DNA of 64,000 nt from Bacteroidota bacterium. GTDB taxonomy: Bacteria > Bacteroidota > Bacteroidia > NS11-12g > UBA955. The notes below the pieces were generated by a model. That model saw nothing but the letters and a program-made list of their open reading frames with translations, had not been told where the DNA came from and searched no databases. Within the stretch, counting starts at the first letter, position 1; each line of letters opens with the position of its first letter. A program made the translations under genes and the position numbers. This document shows, one piece after another, positions 28,543-36,395 of this stretch. Where the stretch lies: positions 1 through 64,000 of the forward strand of contig JAIYAW010000002.1 of assembly GCA_027488835.1 (NCBI GenBank). Reading direction: 5' to 3'.

Positions 28543-28768
28543 TAATTTGGGGTATCAAAATTCGAAACGTTTTATTAAACTACCGGTAATTTATCTAAAC
28601 GGCATAGTTGTATAAACGAACAAAAGATCTCTTTAAAAAAAGAGAGCAAGATTTTTGGTTACTAAAAATTAAATGCGTGGAGATTGCACTGATACATACA
28701 AAAACAATAATGTCATTGAAAACATTTGAAAAAGTTTCTGTTTGATGCGTTATCGGGTGAAACATGAA

Positions 28769-29494
28769 TTATAGTTTTCCGAAAATACTTTTGATTTTTA
28801 ATTCAATCACTCCAAATAAGGCTTCCCTGAAAATTTTGGTGCTCATTTTTGAAGTACCAGCAGTTCTGTCTGTAAAGATAATTGGATGTTCAACAATTTT
28901 ATAACCCCTGCGTGATGCCCTAAATTTCATTTCAATTTGGAAAGCATAACCGCGGAATTTGATATCGTCGATGCCAATTTTTTCTAACACCTCTCTTTTG
29001 TAACAAACAAATCCTGCAGTAGTGTCTGCAATGTTTAATCCTGTTACAAACTGAACATATTTGCTTGCATAGTAGCTCATTAATACCCTGCCCATTGGCC
29101 AGTTTACCACATTCACCACACCGCCATAATATCTAGAACCCACACAAACATCAGCACCTTCTTCGCACTTTTTAAACAAATTTGGCAACTGATCTACAGG
29201 ATGTGAAAAATCACAGTCCATTTCACAAATGTATTGGTAGTCTCTGTCTAATGCCCAATGAAAACCTGCAATGTAAGCTGTTCCCAATCCGTTTTTGTCT
29301 TTGCGTTGTAAGATATGCAATTGATCAGGATACTGATTTTGCATTGTCAATACAACATTCGCAGTTCCGTCAGGAGAATTATCGTCAACAATGAGAAGAT
29401 CGATTTTTTTATCGAGGGACATGACTTTGTGGATCATGGCTTCGATATTTTCGATTTCATTGTAGGTTGGTATGATAACTAAATAAGGATTCAT
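28769..29494 (-). CDS. Polyprenol-phosphate mannose synthase-like glycosyltransferase (GT2)
   Basis: 241 residues. GT2 motifs are LVIIPTYNEIENIE, LIVDDNSPDGTA, the metal-binding MDCDFSHP (DxD), GSRYYGG, and the acceptor-loop region FRGYAFQIEMKFRASRRGY. This is the soluble, Dpm1-like form without C-terminal membrane helices. It should transfer a sugar, classically mannose from GDP-mannose, to a polyprenyl phosphate for lipid-linked glycosylation at the membrane. Divergent from gmhB. Confidence 0.87.
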   Translation of the reverse strand: MNPYLVIIPTYNEIENIEAMIHKVMSLDKKIDLLIVDDNSPDGTANVVLTMQNQYPDQLHILQRKDKNGLGTAYIAGFHWALDRDYQYICEMDCDFSHPVDQLPNLFKKCEEGADVCVGSRYYGGVVNVVNWPMGRVLMSYYASKYVQFVTGLNIADTTAGFVCYKREVLEKIGIDDIKFRGYAFQIEMKFRASRRGYKIVEHPIIFTDRTAGTSKMSTKIFREALFGVIELKIKSIFGKL

Positions 29495-29507
29495 TCGTGA
29501 ATATGGG

Positions 29508-29515
29508 CAAAATTA
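29508..29515 (-). promoter_or_regulatory. -7 box for the Dpm1-like gene
   Basis: TAATTTTG on the minus strand, 13 nt before the ATG. Confidence 0.55.
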
Positions 29516-29543
29516 AGTTATTTTGTCTAAAATTTGAAGACTC

Positions 29544-30038
29544 ATGCAAACTTATACAAATAAAGCACTTTTTTTAGACAGAGATGGTGTAATTAATCAC
29601 GACCCCGGTGATTACACCATGAAACTCGATGAGTTTGTGATTCTTCCCGATGTGATTCCCACCCTAAAAAAATGGCATGATTTGGGATATTTACTTATTG
29701 TTATTACCAACCAAGGCGGATTGGCAAAACAACTTTATCCCGAAACCGAAGTGCAAGCCATGCATCAGTATTTTCAAGGACAATGCGTATACCACGGTTT
29801 TCAAATTGAAGCGTTTTATTTTTGTCCCCACCATGCTGATTTTACCGGAAAATGTCTTTGCCGCAAACCTGGCAGTTTGATGATAGAAAAAGCCTTGCAT
29901 AAATTCAACATTGATCCATCGCAATCATTCATGGTTGGCGATCGCGACCGCGATGTGCAATGCGCTGAATATGCAGGTGTAAAAGGTATCAAAATTGATA
30001 CCAACTCAAAAATCCCTCAACCTCAAGAAATTTTATGA
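29544..30038 (+). CDS. gmhB: D-glycero-D-manno-heptose-1,7-bisphosphate 7-phosphatase
   Basis: 164 residues of the HAD-IIIA family. Motif I FLDRDGVIN, motif II VITNQGG and motif IV VGDRDRD are intact. The zinc-binding loop CPHHADFTGKCLCRKP has the Cys/His set typical of GmhB. It removes the 7-phosphate in ADP-heptose synthesis for lipopolysaccharide core. It may equally act in a related sugar pathway, since no other heptose genes are nearby. Its end overlaps the next gene by 4 nt. Confidence 0.88.
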   Translation: MQTYTNKALFLDRDGVINHDPGDYTMKLDEFVILPDVIPTLKKWHDLGYLLIVITNQGGLAKQLYPETEVQAMHQYFQGQCVYHGFQIEAFYFCPHHADFTGKCLCRKPGSLMIEKALHKFNIDPSQSFMVGDRDRDVQCAEYAGVKGIKIDTNSKIPQPQEIL

Positions 30039-30418
30039 AAAAAGGAAAAATTATTGGAATCGGTGGAGTGTTGTTTCGTTCGGAAGATCCAGAGAAAACA
30101 AGAGAATGGTATGCCCAGCATTTGGGATTGCAATCTGAAAGCTACGGAGCAGTTTTTCAATGGCGCAACCACGAAAATCCAGAGCAAGAAGGTGCGACCG
30201 CTTGGTGTACCATGCCGCAAAACACGGAGTATTTTGGCAACCAAAACCAACAGTTTATGATAAACTACATCGTTGAAAACTTAACTGAATTATTAGAAGA
30301 AATGGCGAGCAATGGCATTGCCCAAGTAAAACCAAGGGAAGATTCTGAGTACGGACATTTTGCTTGGATCCAAGACTTAAACGGACAACAAATTGAGTTA
30401 TGGGAACCTGCTAACTAA
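30035..30418 (+). CDS. VOC-family (glyoxalase/dioxygenase-like) protein
   Basis: 127 residues with a beta-alpha-beta-beta-beta vicinal-oxygen-chelate fold: IIGIGGVLFRSEDPEKTREWYAQHLG at the start and YGHFAWIQDLNGQQIELWEP at the end, carrying the usual C-terminal Glu metal ligand. Members include glyoxalases, epimerases and resistance proteins; the substrate here is unknown. It overlaps gmhB by ATGA, so the two are translated together. Confidence 0.85.
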   Translation: MKKGKIIGIGGVLFRSEDPEKTREWYAQHLGLQSESYGAVFQWRNHENPEQEGATAWCTMPQNTEYFGNQNQQFMINYIVENLTELLEEMASNGIAQVKPREDSEYGHFAWIQDLNGQQIELWEPAN

Positions 30419-30437
30419 ATTAAAATTGATTATAAAC

Positions 30438-30472
30438 AAAAAAGGAGCTTCAGTTTGAAGCTCCTTTTTTTT
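30438..30472. terminator. Bidirectional terminator between VOC and TlpA genes
   Basis: Eight-bp perfect stem GGAGCTTC / GAAGCTCC, loop AGTTT, with A6 before and T8 after. It serves both converging transcripts. Confidence 0.9.
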
Positions 30473-30489
30473 ATGGATTTTGTTTTTGA

Positions 30490-30990
30490 TTATTTTTTTA
30501 ATGCTTCCAACTCTTTTTCAAGTTCGTCTTCAGCACCTGGAGTGTAACCTTGGTGAGAATATACAATTTTGCCTTCAGCGTTTACAATGAACGTCATTGG
30601 AGGGTTGTTCATGTTCATGGCACGGGCCAAATCCATGTTTTCATCTAATATGATTTCATAAGTCCAACCTTCGCCCAAAACTTTTGGTTTTACTTTTTTT
30701 ATGTTTCTAGAATCATCTACAGTTACCGCAACCAACTTCAGGTTGTATTTTTCTTGCCATTCGGCATATTTGGCGTCAATGGCTTGTAATTCTTTGATAC
30801 AAGGCGCGCACCAAGTTGCCCAAAAAGAGATAATTGTAATTTTTCCTGGCTCAATGCAGTTTTTAAAATCAACACTTTCACCATTTAAATTCTTTACAAT
30901 AACTGAAGGAACAGTTTCGGTTTGTGCTTGAAGGCTTAATAATCCCCCAAAAACAAAAGCCATAATTGCGATACTTTGTTTGATATTCAT
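30490..30990 (-). CDS. Secreted TlpA-like thioredoxin
   Basis: 166 residues. Signal peptide ending in LSLQAQ, then a thioredoxin fold with the active site WCAPC (Cys61, Cys64) and the cis-proline segment NNPPMTFIV. TlpA/ResA relatives reduce disulfides in the periplasm, for example during cytochrome c maturation. The exact client is unknown. Divergent from hisS; both genes have -7 boxes next to their start codons. Confidence 0.9.
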   Translation of the reverse strand: MNIKQSIAIMAFVFGGLLSLQAQTETVPSVIVKNLNGESVDFKNCIEPGKITIISFWATWCAPCIKELQAIDAKYAEWQEKYNLKLVAVTVDDSRNIKKVKPKVLGEGWTYEIILDENMDLARAMNMNNPPMTFIVNAEGKIVYSHQGYTPGAEDELEKELEALKK

Positions 30991-30995
30991 TGCTC

Positions 30996-31003
30996 CAAAT
31001 TTA
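30996..31003 (-). promoter_or_regulatory. -7 box for the TlpA-like gene
   Basis: TAAATTTG on the minus strand, 5 nt before the ATG; predicts a leaderless transcript. Confidence 0.55.
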
Positions 31004-31066
31004 ACGCAAAGAATGTGCCAAATGCAAAACCTTTTTTTAAATTTAGGAAACCCTGCATTTCTAATT

Positions 31067-31074
31067 TATTTTCG
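31067..31074 (+). promoter_or_regulatory. -7 box for hisS-hutH
   Basis: TATTTTCG (TTCG variant of the consensus), 4 nt before the hisS ATG. Confidence 0.45.
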
Positions 31075-31078
31075 CACT

Positions 31079-32458
31079 ATGGAAAAACCGCAATTGCCAT
31101 CTGGAACCCGCGACTTTTCTCCGCAAATGATGTTGCGCAGAAAATACATTTTATCAATCATGGAAAATGTATTCAAATTGCATGGTTTCGGCGCAATTGA
31201 AACTCCAGCCCTCGAAAATTTGAAAACGCTTCAAGGAAAATACGGCGATGAAGGCGATCAACTTCTCTTTAAAGTGCTCAACTCTGGCGATTTTCTTTCG
31301 AAAGCAAATGATACTTTTTTAACCGAAAAAAATTCGAAATCCCTCACTCCGCAAATTGCAGATAGGGGATTGCGTTACGACCTTACTGTGCCCTTGGCAA
31401 GGTTTGTGGTGATGAACCGCGATAAAATTTCTTTTCCATTCAAACGCTATCAATTGCAACCTGTTTGGCGTGCCGATAGGCCCCAAAAAGGACGTTACCG
31501 CGAATTTTGGCAGTGCGATATCGATGTGGTCGGTGCCAACTCAGTGGTTTCCGAAGCCGAATTGGTAGAAATGTACCAAGAGGTTTTTGCAAAACTCGAC
31601 CTTGGCATTTCTATACGTATAAACCACCGCGGCATACTCGATGCATTTTTGCCTGTTTTGGGTTCCATTGAAAATTGGAATGCCTTTATGGTGATTATTG
31701 ATAAAGCCGACAAAATTGGCGAAGATGGCGTTGCCAATGAATTGGAAAACAGAGGCTTATCGCACAGCATCGACGCGTGGAAATGGTTGTGTTCCACACA
31801 GAAATTGGGCAATTACAACCAAATTATGGATGCCCTCAACCAATATGCACCTATTCAAAATGAGTCCCTCAAAAAAGGAATGAATGAAATTTCTGCCGTT
31901 TTTGATTTTGTGGGAAATACCAGCAATCTGCAATTGGATCTAACCTTGGCCCGCGGATTAAGCTACTACACCGGTTGTGTGTTTGAAGTGGCCGTGAACG
32001 ACAATAGAATGCCTGAAGACTATAAAATTGGCAGCATTGGCGGTGGCGGACGTTACGATAACCTTACAGGAATTTTTGGATTAAAAGATGTTTCAGGGGT
32101 GGGCGTTTCTTTTGGGCTAGACCGTATTTATGACAATCTAGAAGCGGCGAACCTGTTTCCAACTACCTTGTCTGATGCATCCACTTTGTTGATATGCGCG
32201 TTGGATGAATCGTCGTTGGGATATGCCATTGACATTTCTAGAAACCTCCGCAGCAACGGAATAGCCAATGAGGTTTACCCTGGAGCAGCCAAGTTGAAAA
32301 AACAATTGGATTATGCCAATGCCAAAGGATTTGCCTACGCTGCCATTATTGGGTCAACAGAAAAAGAAGAAAATAAAGTGTCCCTCAAAAATATGATTTC
32401 AGGCGACCAAGAGTTGGTGAATGTTTCAGACATATTAAATAAAATCTCAAATGAATAA
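31079..32458 (+). CDS. hisS: Histidyl-tRNA synthetase
   Basis: 459 residues, class II. The start PSGTRDFSPQMM, motif 2 (FKRYQLQPVWRADRPQKGRY), the histidine-specific loop LARGLSYYTGCVFE, motif 3 SFGLDRIY and a C-terminal anticodon-binding domain are all seen. It charges tRNA-His, whose gene lies at 50439. The ATG at 31079 sits behind a -7 box; a longer upstream reading would cross the promoter and is rejected. Its stop overlaps hutH by 8 nt. Confidence 0.93.
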   Translation: MEKPQLPSGTRDFSPQMMLRRKYILSIMENVFKLHGFGAIETPALENLKTLQGKYGDEGDQLLFKVLNSGDFLSKANDTFLTEKNSKSLTPQIADRGLRYDLTVPLARFVVMNRDKISFPFKRYQLQPVWRADRPQKGRYREFWQCDIDVVGANSVVSEAELVEMYQEVFAKLDLGISIRINHRGILDAFLPVLGSIENWNAFMVIIDKADKIGEDGVANELENRGLSHSIDAWKWLCSTQKLGNYNQIMDALNQYAPIQNESLKKGMNEISAVFDFVGNTSNLQLDLTLARGLSYYTGCVFEVAVNDNRMPEDYKIGSIGGGGRYDNLTGIFGLKDVSGVGVSFGLDRIYDNLEAANLFPTTLSDASTLLICALDESSLGYAIDISRNLRSNGIANEVYPGAAKLKKQLDYANAKGFAYAAIIGSTEKEENKVSLKNMISGDQELVNVSDILNKISNE

Positions 32459-33902
32459 ATCTTATACGCTGCAAGAAGCGGTTGAATTGATAGCAAAACC
32501 TGTTTCGTTGAGTATCGAAACCCGCGCCACCATGCAAAAAAGTGTAGACTTTTTAAAAAGATACATGGACCAAGCTACAGCCCCAGTTTACGGGGTGAAT
32601 ACAGGCTTTGGGTCGTTGCAGAATGTAGTTGTTTCGAATGAACAACTGAGCGAGCTTCAAGAAAACTTGCTCATTACCCATGCCGCAGGTGTGGGAGAGG
32701 CGTTGAAACCTCATTTGGTGGCAAACATGATGTGGTTAAAGCTTGTGAACATGAGCAAAGGCCATTCGGCTGTGAGACCCATTATTTTTGAGAGACTGGC
32801 TTTCATGCTCAATGAAAAAGTGTATCCCGTTGTTACGGCACAGGGCTCTTTGGGCGCATCGGGCGATTTAGCTCCGTTGTCGCAAATGGTACTTCCGTTA
32901 ATTGGTAAAGGTAAAGTCCTTTTTGAGGGACAAATTATGTCGTCTCAGGATTGGTTGAAATCACAGCAATTAGACCCCATTGTTTTAGGCCCAAAAGAAG
33001 CTTTGGCATTGATCAATGGCACTCAGTTTATGTTGTCTCATGCGGTTGACGCATACGCGCAAGTTTCGCAAATATTGGCTCAGTTGCCCCGCATTGCCGG
33101 CGCCAGCATTGATGGCTTTGATTGTCGTTTGGATCCGTTTACAGAGGCCATTCACAGGGTGAGACCCCACAAAGGTCAAGTTCAAGTGGCTCAAGAAATT
33201 AGAAATGTAATGCAGGGTTCTGCAATTGCCTCAAAAGCAAAAGTGCAAGTGCAAGACCAATATAGCTTTAGGTGTATTCCTCAAGTACATGGTGCATCTT
33301 ACGATGCCTTAAACCATTGTTTTGATGTGTGGGAAACAGAATTGAATGCAGTTACCGACAATCCCAACGTTTTCGAAGATGAAAACTTGGTTGTGAGTGG
33401 AGGGAATTTCCACGGTCAACCGTTAGCATTGACATTGGATTATTGTGCCATGGCGGTTGCCGAATTGGCCAATATCTCTGAACGCAGAACCTATTTGTTG
33501 GTGAGCGGTCAGCGCGGTTTGAGTCCTTACTTAGCGGACGGCGCGGGACTAGACAGCGGTTACATGATTGCGCAGTACACTGCGGCATCGTTGGTGAGTC
33601 AGAACAAGCAATTGTGCACGCCTGCCAGCGTAGACAGCATTGTGAGCAGCAATGGGCAAGAAGACCATGTGAGTATGGGTGCAAACGCGGCAACGAAGTT
33701 GTTGAGGGTTGTTGAAAACACCAAAAATGTATTGGCTATTGAGTGGTTGTGTGCCATTGGTGCTTTGAACCAACGCGAAGAAAAGTCATCGCCAGAAATC
33801 GAAAAAATGCGTGCTGCCTTTGCCGAATTGGGTCCAAACATCCACCAAACCACCCCAATGCAAGAACTGATCGAAAAAGCGTACGCTTTTTTGTGGGGAT
33901 AG
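32451..33902 (+). CDS. hutH: Histidine ammonia-lyase
   Basis: 483 residues. The MIO prosthetic group forms from Ala136-Ser137-Gly138 in GSLGASGDLAPLS. Other family marks are YGVNTGFG, ITHAAGVG, the active-site FHGQPLAL and QEDHVSMG, the last favouring histidine over tyrosine or phenylalanine. It removes ammonia from histidine to give urocanate. No hutU, hutI or hutG is present, and the gene overlaps hisS by 8 nt instead. An aromatic-amino-acid lyase role, as in flexirubin pathways, is the alternative. Confidence 0.87.
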   Translation: MNKSYTLQEAVELIAKPVSLSIETRATMQKSVDFLKRYMDQATAPVYGVNTGFGSLQNVVVSNEQLSELQENLLITHAAGVGEALKPHLVANMMWLKLVNMSKGHSAVRPIIFERLAFMLNEKVYPVVTAQGSLGASGDLAPLSQMVLPLIGKGKVLFEGQIMSSQDWLKSQQLDPIVLGPKEALALINGTQFMLSHAVDAYAQVSQILAQLPRIAGASIDGFDCRLDPFTEAIHRVRPHKGQVQVAQEIRNVMQGSAIASKAKVQVQDQYSFRCIPQVHGASYDALNHCFDVWETELNAVTDNPNVFEDENLVVSGGNFHGQPLALTLDYCAMAVAELANISERRTYLLVSGQRGLSPYLADGAGLDSGYMIAQYTAASLVSQNKQLCTPASVDSIVSSNGQEDHVSMGANAATKLLRVVENTKNVLAIEWLCAIGALNQREEKSSPEIEKMRAAFAELGPNIHQTTPMQELIEKAYAFLWG

Positions 33903-33998
33903 GGGGCTTTCAATGCTAATTCATTCTCAACGAATTAACAGGCAACGAAAATGAATTGCTTTTTGTCAATAATGATTGTAAAGACAAAATAACTAACT

Positions 33999-34292
33999 AT
34001 GAAAAAAATACTTTCTATCACAGCAATTGCACTATTGTTCACAATGTTTTCATGCAACAAGGAAAAGTGCAAATCAATGACAGTTGTAAGAGACTGTTCT
34101 GGAACTTATCTCCGTTTAGATGGAAAAGACTACCATGTTTGTAATGAAGAAAAGCTTTCTTCGTTTTCAAGTGGAACAAATGTAACTGCGACCTTTAAAA
34201 CACTTCAAAATTGTAAGGTTTTAGAAGAAAAAATTGTCTGTAAGTTGTATCACAAAAATGAAGGTTGGGTAGAAGTGGTTAATTTAAAATAA
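33999..34292 (+). CDS. Small Cys-containing lipoprotein
   Basis: 97 residues. Lipoprotein signal peptide with lipobox TMFSC (Cys19), followed by NKEK. The mature part has five more cysteines (C23, then in VRDCS, HVCNE, QNCKV and IVCKL), which could form disulfides outside the cytoplasm. The family is not recognised. It is separated by about 95 nt from hutH and is convergent with engB, 3 nt apart. No exact -7 box is seen upstream. Confidence 0.65.
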   Translation: MKKILSITAIALLFTMFSCNKEKCKSMTVVRDCSGTYLRLDGKDYHVCNEEKLSSFSSGTNVTATFKTLQNCKVLEEKIVCKLYHKNEGWVEVVNLK

Positions 34293-34295
34293 ACC

Positions 34296-34892
34296 TTACC
34301 CGTTTTTCATTGCGTTTTTGATCACATCCCAAATTTCTTTGTGGCCTTGCTTGGTTTCAGATGAACTGATGATGAAAGGTGGAACTTCTTCCCAAGTTTC
34401 GAGCAATGCATCTTTGATAATTTGGGCATTGGCTTCCACTTCAACAGGTTTTAGTTTGTCGGCCTTCGTGCCAACAATCACCATTGGAATGGCATTGTCA
34501 CCGCAATCATTAATGAAGTCTAAATCGATTTTCTGAGGGGGGATTCTCAAATCCAACAAAATGAAAAGGCAATACAAATTGGGTCTTTCCCTCAAATAAT
34601 ACGCAATCATTTTTCCAAAACCTTCGCGTTTGTCTTTCGATACCTTGGCATAGCCATAGCCAGGTAAATCGCAAATTTGCAATTCGTTGTTGATGTTAAA
34701 TAAATTCAAGGTTTGGGTTTTGCCAGGCGTAGAGCTGGTTTTTGCCAATCCATTGCGCTCAGCAACCATGTTAATTAGCGACGATTTACCCACATTGCTT
34801 CTGCCAATAAAGGCAAATTCAGGCTTGTCTCTGTGCGGCATATCCACATTTCGCTCCCAACTTCCAACGTATTCTGCAGTTTTGATTTTCAT
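34296..34892 (-). CDS. engB: Ribosome-biogenesis GTPase EngB/YsxC
   Basis: 198 residues. TRAFAC GTPase motifs GRSNVGKSS (G1), TPGKTQ (G2), DLPGYGYAKV (G3) and VGTKADKL (G4). It acts late in 50S subunit assembly and is usually essential. Divergent from ubiE with overlapping control regions. Confidence 0.94.
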   Translation of the reverse strand: MKIKTAEYVGSWERNVDMPHRDKPEFAFIGRSNVGKSSLINMVAERNGLAKTSSTPGKTQTLNLFNINNELQICDLPGYGYAKVSKDKREGFGKMIAYYLRERPNLYCLFILLDLRIPPQKIDLDFINDCGDNAIPMVIVGTKADKLKPVEVEANAQIIKDALLETWEEVPPFIISSSETKQGHKEIWDVIKNAMKNG

Positions 34893-34931
34893 ATTTGCAA
34901 TTTCTAATTTTCAGGTCGACGATGAATCGCT

Positions 34932-34939
34932 TATATTTG
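34932..34939 (+). promoter_or_regulatory. -7 box for ubiE-porT-tgt-lptG
   Basis: TATATTTG; the transcript should begin near 34945, which excludes starts further upstream and leaves the TTG at 34954 as first codon. Confidence 0.6.
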
Positions 34940-34953
34940 CACTTTCATTTATT

Positions 34954-35682
34954 TTGAGCACGCCAATTAAACCAAATCCGTCTTCTGACACTTCAAAAAA
35001 ACAACAAGTTGAGGAAATGTTCGATAATATTTCTTCACGTTATGATTTTTTGAATCATTTTCTATCCTTAGGAATCGATTATTCTTGGAGAACAAAGGTG
35101 CGTAAAATAATTGCAAAAATTCAAGCCAAGAAAATCTTAGATGTAGCAACCGGTACCGCTGATTTGGCAATTGAAATATCTAAAATACCTGATACACAAA
35201 TTGTTGGAATTGATATTAGCCGTGGAATGCTCGATAAGGGAGATGTGAAACTTGAAAAAATGCAATTAACAAAGCGCATTGTTTTGCAACAAGCTGATTC
35301 TGAAAATTTGCCTTTCGAAACCGGCGAATTCGACGCGGTGACAGTAAGTTTTGGTGTGCGTAACTTTGAAAATTTAGACAAAGGCTTGGCCGACATGTGC
35401 CGTGTGTTAAAAAAAGAGGGTAGTTTGTTGGTTCTTGAGTTTTCGAAACCTACAAACCCAATTTTTAGCCGCTTATATTGGTTCTACTTTAAATTTATTT
35501 TGCCACCTTTGGGTCGTCTTTTTAGCAAAGATGCAACAGCCTATACCTATCTCCCTCAAAGTGTTGCGGCATTTCCAGAAGGAGAAGAGTTTGTTGCTAG
35601 AGCCAAAGCTGCAGGATTTGCAACAGTCAACTATAAACCATTAACTTTCGGAGTCTGTACTTTATACCATTGCGTAAAATAA
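34954..35682 (+). CDS. ubiE: Demethylmenaquinone methyltransferase
   Basis: 242 residues. Class I S-adenosylmethionine fold with the UbiE/MenG marks QQVEEMFDNISSRYDFLNH, ILDVATGTADLAIE (motif I) and SFGVRNFENLDKGL. It performs the last, C-methylation step of menaquinone synthesis; a dual role in ubiquinone is unlikely in this phylum. The start is a TTG: the predicted transcript begins at about 34945, and the first in-frame ATG (in EEMFDN) would remove conserved residues. Its end overlaps porT by 13 nt. Confidence 0.9.
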   Translation: MSTPIKPNPSSDTSKKQQVEEMFDNISSRYDFLNHFLSLGIDYSWRTKVRKIIAKIQAKKILDVATGTADLAIEISKIPDTQIVGIDISRGMLDKGDVKLEKMQLTKRIVLQQADSENLPFETGEFDAVTVSFGVRNFENLDKGLADMCRVLKKEGSLLVLEFSKPTNPIFSRLYWFYFKFILPPLGRLFSKDATAYTYLPQSVAAFPEGEEFVARAKAAGFATVNYKPLTFGVCTLYHCVK

Positions 35683-36395
35683 TTCTCATATTGTTATGTG
35701 CCTTTTTGGCAATAGGTTCAAATGCCGATCCTATTGTTGATCGTTTGCTAGAAACTGCTACGCCAAAGGATCCAAATCGCATATACCGAAAACATTTTTT
35801 CTGGGGAATTGCCTTTTCGGGAACCCAAGCAAAAATGAAAATGCAATTAGACAAAACGTTTTGGGATAGAACCGATTCAATTGCCAATATTGCTCCCATA
35901 GATCAAATGGGTGGTGGTTTTGGGGGAAGTGTGGCCTTGAGAATTGGGCGTCACTGGGAAATGAAAATGCTTACAATGTTGCAATTGCATAACCGCAATT
36001 TGAAATATACTTGGCAAGGCAAACCTGGTCCTACCATAAAAATTGAATCCATTTGTTTTGATATTCCACTTACCATAAAATACCGTTCCGACATGCCAAA
36101 TAACACTGGTTTTTTCGTGTTGGGGGGTGTAAGGTGGTCTCACGATTTTCAAAGTAACGAAGACATGGTTATTGGCGCATCCAAACCTTTGGTTGCCTTA
36201 AAACAAGATACATACTATTACGAATTCGGTGGTGGATTTGAATTTAGAATGGATTATGTGGATTTATCCATCGAATTAAAAATGTCGAATGGCATCACAA
36301 ATGCCTTGGTACGTGTTCCAGATAGCTATTACTCTGGTTCATTGAGTGCCATTTTTCCTCGACTTTTTAGTATTACATTAATGGCTCAAAATTGA
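35670..36395 (+). CDS. porT: PorT-like type IX secretion protein
   Basis: 241 residues. Signal peptide (MRKIILILLCAFLAIGSNA), then an outer-membrane barrel of the PorT family (GFGGSVALRIGRHWEMK, YYYEFGGGFEFRMDYVDLSIE). PorT/SprT is needed for the type IX secretion system that exports adhesins and enzymes in Bacteroidota, and the ubiE-porT neighbourhood is conserved there. It starts with TTG inside the end of ubiE (13-nt overlap), and its stop overlaps the TTG of tgt, so translation is chained. Confidence 0.87.
   Translation: MRKIILILLCAFLAIGSNADPIVDRLLETATPKDPNRIYRKHFFWGIAFSGTQAKMKMQLDKTFWDRTDSIANIAPIDQMGGGFGGSVALRIGRHWEMKMLTMLQLHNRNLKYTWQGKPGPTIKIESICFDIPLTIKYRSDMPNNTGFFVLGGVRWSHDFQSNEDMVIGASKPLVALKQDTYYYEFGGGFEFRMDYVDLSIELKMSNGITNALVRVPDSYYSGSLSAIFPRLFSITLMAQN

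Noticed and set aside
30980-31078. A 33-residue extension of HisS.
   Set aside because: It overlaps the divergent promoters and the TlpA-like start; the -7 box places the start at 31079.
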